From: Thermophilibacter gallinarum
GTDB taxonomy: Bacteria; Actinomycetota; Coriobacteriia; Coriobacteriales; Atopobiaceae
Direction of reading: 5' to 3'
DNA: 64,000 nucleotides
NCBI RefSeq assembly: GCF_014982725.1
Contig: NZ_JADCJZ010000002.1
Coordinates: forward strand, 372,001 to 436,000
The position numbers were made by a program, and so were the translations under genes. The first letter of the stretch is position 1. Each line of letters begins with the position of its first letter. A model generated the notes under the pieces. It worked only from the letters and a program-made list of their open reading frames with translations, ran no database searches and was not told the origin of the DNA. Of the stretch, positions 60,822-64,000 are shown piece by piece.

Positions 60822-61655
60822 ATGGCAGAGCAGTACGCAGACCCCAGCACCTTCAGCATGGACAGCTTCCGTCTTGACGGCAAGGTTGCGCTGGTCACCG
60901 GCGCCTCCTATGGCATTGGCTTCGCCGTCGCCACGGCGCTCGCCAAGGCCGGCGCCAAGATCGCCTTCAACGACCTCAACCCCGAGAAGAAGGAGATGGG
61001 CGAGAGGGCCTACGCCGACGAGGGCGTCGAGGCCAAGGGCTACGTGGCCGACGTCACCAAGGTCGACGAGGTCGAGCAGCTCATCGCCGACATCAAGGCC
61101 GACTTCGGCACCACCCCGGACATCCTCGTCAACAACGCCGGCATCATCAAGCGCATCCCCATGCTTGAGATGAGCGCCGAGGACTTCCGTCAGGTCGTTG
61201 ACGTTGACCTCAACGCCCCGTTCATCGTCTCCAAGGCCGTCCTTCCCGGCATGATCGAGAAGGGCCACGGCAAGATTATCAACATCTGCTCCATGATGAG
61301 CGAGCTCGGTCGCGAGACCGTGGCCGGCTACGCCGCCGCCAAGGGCGGTCTCAAGATGCTCACCCGCAACATCTGCTCCGAGTTCGGCGAGCACAACATC
61401 CAGTGCAACGGCATCGGGCCCGGCTACATCGCCACGCCGCAGACCGCGCCGCTGCGCGAGACCCAGCCCGACGGCTCCCGTCACCCGTTTGACCAGTTCA
61501 TCTGCGCCAAGACGCCCGCTGCGCGCTGGGGCACCCCGATCGACCTGATGGGCACCGCGGTGTTCCTTGCCTCCGACGCCTCCAACTTCGTGAACGGCCA
61601 GGTCGTCTACGTCGACGGCGGCATCCTCGCCTACATCGGCAAGCAGCCGCAGTAG
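60822..61655 (+). CDS. SDR oxidoreductase, gluconate 5-dehydrogenase/KduD-like
   Basis: 277 residues. NAD(P) site TGASYGIGFAVA (26-37), DILVNNAGII, catalytic Tyr and Lys in GYAAAKGGL, and a C-terminal region FVNGQVVYVDGGILAYIGKQP typical of the gluconate 5-dehydrogenase / 2-deoxy-D-gluconate 3-dehydrogenase branch. In hyaluronan-using streptococci the same type of enzyme reduces 5-keto-4-deoxyuronate derivatives. It is divergent from kdgK-kdgA and shares operator-like motifs with them. Confidence 0.88.
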   Translation: MAEQYADPSTFSMDSFRLDGKVALVTGASYGIGFAVATALAKAGAKIAFNDLNPEKKEMGERAYADEGVEAKGYVADVTKVDEVEQLIADIKADFGTTPDILVNNAGIIKRIPMLEMSAEDFRQVVDVDLNAPFIVSKAVLPGMIEKGHGKIINICSMMSELGRETVAGYAAAKGGLKMLTRNICSEFGEHNIQCNGIGPGYIATPQTAPLRETQPDGSRHPFDQFICAKTPAARWGTPIDLMGTAVFLASDASNFVNGQVVYVDGGILAYIGKQPQ

Positions 61656-61678
61656 GCCGCTCGCCGATTCGCTTTTCC

Positions 61679-61716
61679 GCGCCGCGGGGACTGCCATGCG
61701 CCCCGCGGCGCTTTTC
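61679..61716 (+). terminator. Terminator after the SDR gene
   Basis: GCGCCGCGGGG (61679-61689) and CCCCGCGGCGC (61701-61711) form a perfect 11-bp stem with an 11-base loop, followed by TTTTCC. It separates the SDR from the next gene and overlaps an upstream in-frame ATG, supporting the start at 61735. Confidence 0.85.
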
Positions 61717-61734
61717 CTATCGATGGGAGGCCAC

Positions 61735-62532
61735 ATGCCACAGCTCACCCTCAGCCTCGTCGGTGCGGACGGCACCGTACGCGGCACCTCCACCGGAGAG
61801 GACCTCGTCCAGCTTGACACGCGCTACGCCGAGTACCAGCCCGGCGACGTCCTCGTACTCGAATCAGGCGAGAAGAACGTCGAGCTCGAGGTCATGCTCG
61901 ACGAGTCCCTGCCCCCGAGCGTCGTCTACCTGGCGGACGGCCGCCTCGAGTTCCCCATCCCCTTCGAGGCTGCGCGCGACTCCTACCCCAGCCACGCCTT
62001 CCTCGGCGACACCCACTGGGGCTACGCGCGCGTGCTCGACCCGCGCGAGCGCTCTTCCTGGCGCAACCTCGCCCTCAACTCGCACGACCTCGAGGGCGCC
62101 GACGGCATCTACCCTCACGCCTCCACCAACTCGGGCGCCACAAATCCGCGCTTCATCGCGCGCAACGCGATCGACGGCACCTGGCAGAGCATTCACCACG
62201 GCCGTTGGCCCTATGAGTCCTGGGGCATCAACGGCCGTGACGACGCCTGGCTCCAGGTGGACTTTGGCCGGCCGGTCCATGCGGAGGAGGCAGTGCTCGT
62301 GCTCCGGGCGGACTTCCCGCACGACACCTGGTGGGAGCAGGCGACGCTCACCTGCTCGGACGGCTTCGAGACCACGGTGCACCTCAAGAAGACCGGCGTG
62401 CCCCAGCGCTTCTCGCTCGGTGAGGTCGGGCGTGACATCGAGTGGATTCGTCTCTCCGACATGGTGAGGGCGGACGATCCCGCGGAGTTTCCCGCACTCA
62501 CTCAGCTCATCGTCATGGGCACGCTGGGATAG
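61735..62532 (+). CDS. Cytoplasmic protein with discoidin-like C-terminal domain
   Basis: 265 residues from ATG 61735 with GGGAGG upstream. No signal peptide. The N-terminal 80 residues are beta-rich with no recognised motif. Residues 105-265 have the pattern of a galactose-binding-like (F5/8 type C) beta-sandwich: NLALNSHDLEGADGIYPHAS, ARNAIDGTWQSIHHGRWPYESWG, DDAWLQVDFGRPVHAEEAVLVLR. It sits between the SDR gene and a heparinase II/III gene, so binding an intracellular glycosaminoglycan fragment is possible but unproven. Confidence 0.65.
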   Translation: MPQLTLSLVGADGTVRGTSTGEDLVQLDTRYAEYQPGDVLVLESGEKNVELEVMLDESLPPSVVYLADGRLEFPIPFEAARDSYPSHAFLGDTHWGYARVLDPRERSSWRNLALNSHDLEGADGIYPHASTNSGATNPRFIARNAIDGTWQSIHHGRWPYESWGINGRDDAWLQVDFGRPVHAEEAVLVLRADFPHDTWWEQATLTCSDGFETTVHLKKTGVPQRFSLGEVGRDIEWIRLSDMVRADDPAEFPALTQLIVMGTLG

Positions 62533-62576
62533 CCCCGGAGACGATCTCAGCCGGGAAGCGATTTCAAAGGAGCTGC

Positions 62577-62604
62577 GGGCCGCCGAGAACAACCTCGGCG
62601 GCCC
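62577..62604. terminator. Hairpin between convergent 61735 gene and heparinase gene
   Basis: GGGCCGCCGAG (62577-62587) and CTCGGCGGCCC (62594-62604) form a perfect 11-bp stem with loop AACAAC. No T-run on either side; probably ends one or both transcripts. Confidence 0.7.
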
Positions 62605-62645
62605 GTCCGCACGCGAAGAGAAGCCCCCGCGCGACGCGACAGCGC

Positions 62646-64000
62646 CTACGCGCGAAGTACAGTGAGCTCGCGCCTCTCGCCCATACCGTGAACCACCACG
62701 GCCTTGGCATGGAAGCTCACACCCTCGCAGGCAAACGCCTTCACGCCCGTGTAGGCCTCACCGTGGAAGAACGCCACCGTGTAGAACTCGTCCGCGCCCA
62801 CCTCAAAGCGCACCGCCTCGGCGAGCGCGGTGTCAACGGGCTCGGAGCCGCCGCGCAGCACAGGCACCGGGCTCACGCGCACGCGCCCAGATGCCATCCA
62901 CCAGAGCTGGGAGCCCCGCTCGGCAAACCCGGAGCGCACCTCGACGAGAGCAGCATCGCTGAGCACGTTGTAGTCGAGCGAGATCTGCTCGGAGCCCATC
63001 GAAATCGACCCGGTCGAGCCAAGCACGAGCTCGCCGGCGGCACAGCTCACACGGCACGCCTCGCCGCCCGGCGCCACCCTGACCCCCGGATCAAAGTGAA
63101 AGCGCGAGACCAGCTCGTGCTCGCCCTCGGCCAAGGCCTCGTCCGCGCAGATCCAGACGCCGCAGTCCAGCGCCACGAGCTTGCGAACCAGCACGTGCAG
63201 AGGATCGTGCCCCACGAGCGCGCCCTCGAAGTAATGCGCGCCGCCCGCGTGGCGAGCGTAGGTCTTGAGCGGGTAGCCAAAGTCGCTGTATCCCCAGCTG
63301 CCCTTGGGCACGCAGCTCGATCGACCGTCCAGAAGCGCAACGTTGTGTGCGCGCGGCCCCTTGAGATAGGGGCGTACCGGAGAGTCCTCGCGATAGGTGA
63401 ATCGGCCGGCGTCCACGAGCACGGGCGCACCCTGGTAGACGACCGTCACGTGCAGGTTGTCGGAGTGCCCGTGGCCCGAGCCCAGCGGGCCGGACGAGAA
63501 GACCGTCATATTGGCGTCTGCCCCCCAGGACGAGCGCGCCACAAAGAGCCCGGAGTCGACGCCGTCGAAGACGAGCGGCAGCTCGGCGCCCGCCTTGCCG
63601 GCGCATGCCGCGAGAGCGTCCTCCACGTCGCAGCCGAAGGCGAAGAGGTCGCCGGCGTCGAGCTGGGTGCGACCGGAGGCCCGGGCGAGTGCCGCATCGC
63701 CGAGCACGCCCGCGCACAAGGCGAGAAGCCCGCGCACGTCCGTGCGGTCGGAGTCGCCCTGCGCGTCGATGCAGCCATCGGGCATCATCTGCGCCGCGAG
63801 GCCGTGCGCCAGGCGATCGGTGGCACCGCGCAGCCCGAGCGGGGCCTCGATGCCCCGCGCCTCCAGCACGTGCAGGGCGCGCAGCGCGTAGAGCAGCACC
63901 TCGACGTGATACATCGTGGACTGCTCCCAGTCTATTCCGTCGGGATAGACCTGGGCCGCCATCTGGGACTCGGCGCGCCCCTTCGCCCAGGCCCAGTCCG
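62646..64000 (-). CDS. Heparinase II/III family protein, 5' end outside window
   Basis: The frame is open to the right edge, so about 451 C-terminal residues are seen. The first visible part has DGIDWEQSTMYHVEVLLYAL, the conserved EQS-x2-YH of alginate/heparinoid lyases with a toroid fold. FSSGPLGSGHGHSDNLHVTVVYQGAPVLVDAGRFTY is the heparinase II/III signature with the catalytic histidines. The C-terminal 200 residues are the beta-sandwich. The start and any signal peptide are missing. Next to kdgA/kdgK/SDR, it is likely an oligouronide lyase of the hyaluronan or chondroitin type. Confidence 0.85.
   Translation of the reverse strand, partial: DWAWAKGRAESQMAAQVYPDGIDWEQSTMYHVEVLLYALRALHVLEARGIEAPLGLRGATDRLAHGLAAQMMPDGCIDAQGDSDRTDVRGLLALCAGVLGDAALARASGRTQLDAGDLFAFGCDVEDALAACAGKAGAELPLVFDGVDSGLFVARSSWGADANMTVFSSGPLGSGHGHSDNLHVTVVYQGAPVLVDAGRFTYREDSPVRPYLKGPRAHNVALLDGRSSCVPKGSWGYSDFGYPLKTYARHAGGAHYFEGALVGHDPLHVLVRKLVALDCGVWICADEALAEGEHELVSRFHFDPGVRVAPGGEACRVSCAAGELVLGSTGSISMGSEQISLDYNVLSDAALVEVRSGFAERGSQLWWMASGRVRVSPVPVLRGGSEPVDTALAEAVRFEVGADEFYTVAFFHGEAYTGVKAFACEGVSFHAKAVVVHGMGERRELTVLRA

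Noticed and set aside
61696-61734. An upstream ATG giving a 278-residue version of the discoidin-like protein.
   Set aside because: The ATG lies inside the loop of the SDR terminator and has no ribosome site, whereas ATG 61735 follows GGGAGG.

Overview
The window is GC-rich (about two thirds G+C by inspection) and reads as chromosomal DNA of an anaerobic gut actinomycete of the class Coriobacteriia (Collinsella/Olsenella/Atopobiaceae type). The basis is the codon use, the large number of mannose-family PTS operons with DeoR and GntR regulators, a Ski2-like DUF3516 helicase, a PspA-TPM pair and oxygen-independent sulfatase maturation. Genes are dense on both strands. I saw no rRNA, tRNA, CRISPR array, insertion sequence or phage gene.

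Layout. 1-11.7 kb is mostly housekeeping: a DUF1893 fragment, an MFS carrier, TPM-PspA, DegV, MurI, a PadR/membrane-protein pair, a SlyD-like isomerase, MetY, FumC and a phosphatase-CHAD fusion. 12-44 kb is a carbohydrate island. PTS-1 (IIB-IIC-IID-IIA) ends in a sulfatase and diverges from a DeoR gene. PTS-2 (IIA-IIB-IIC-IID) is followed by a sulfatase, the radical-SAM sulfatase maturase, another sulfatase, a membrane-anchored helical protein and a TSUP anion carrier; it diverges from a DeoR gene and lacAB. PTS-3 (IIA-YajC-IIB-IIC-IID) is followed by a GntR regulator, agaS and nagA and diverges from lacC. A mutarotase/HAD/DeoR cluster, a class II aldolase and a fructose operon (fruA-fruK-DeoR) complete the island. 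44-58.7 kb is mainly housekeeping: ROK kinase, M32 carboxypeptidase, Dtd, MscL, ManA, a lipoprotein, GlpK, AsnS, PyrE, a polysaccharide deacetylase, a nitroreductase and the helicase. 58.8-64 kb holds a uronate branch (KDPG aldolase, KDG kinase, an SDR of the KduD/gluconate 5-dehydrogenase type, a discoidin-like protein) and the end of a heparinase II/III family lyase.

How it fits together. The three sulfatases and the visible part of the lyase carry no signal peptide, so sulfated amino-sugar or glycosaminoglycan fragments are probably imported and phosphorylated by the PTSs, then desulfated in the cytoplasm by sulfatases matured by the single maturase. Sulfate may leave through the TSUP carrier. 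GalNAc-6-P would pass through NagA and AgaS, and galactose-6-P through LacAB; both give tagatose-6-P for LacC and the class II aldolase. Uronates would go through the SDR, KDG kinase and KDPG aldolase. A CTGGTTtACC motif in the divergent promoter regions at 34.66 kb and 60.6-60.7 kb suggests co-regulation of PTS-3 and the uronate genes.

The least explained feature is the intergenic DNA. Most long gaps carry elaborate inverted-repeat elements of several sequence families. Two families are built from 28-30 bp units whose starts lie 38-42 bp apart, and that spacing is identical in both copies of each family. An octamer GCGAGAAG/CTTCTCGC is strongly over-represented and appears in several of these hairpins.
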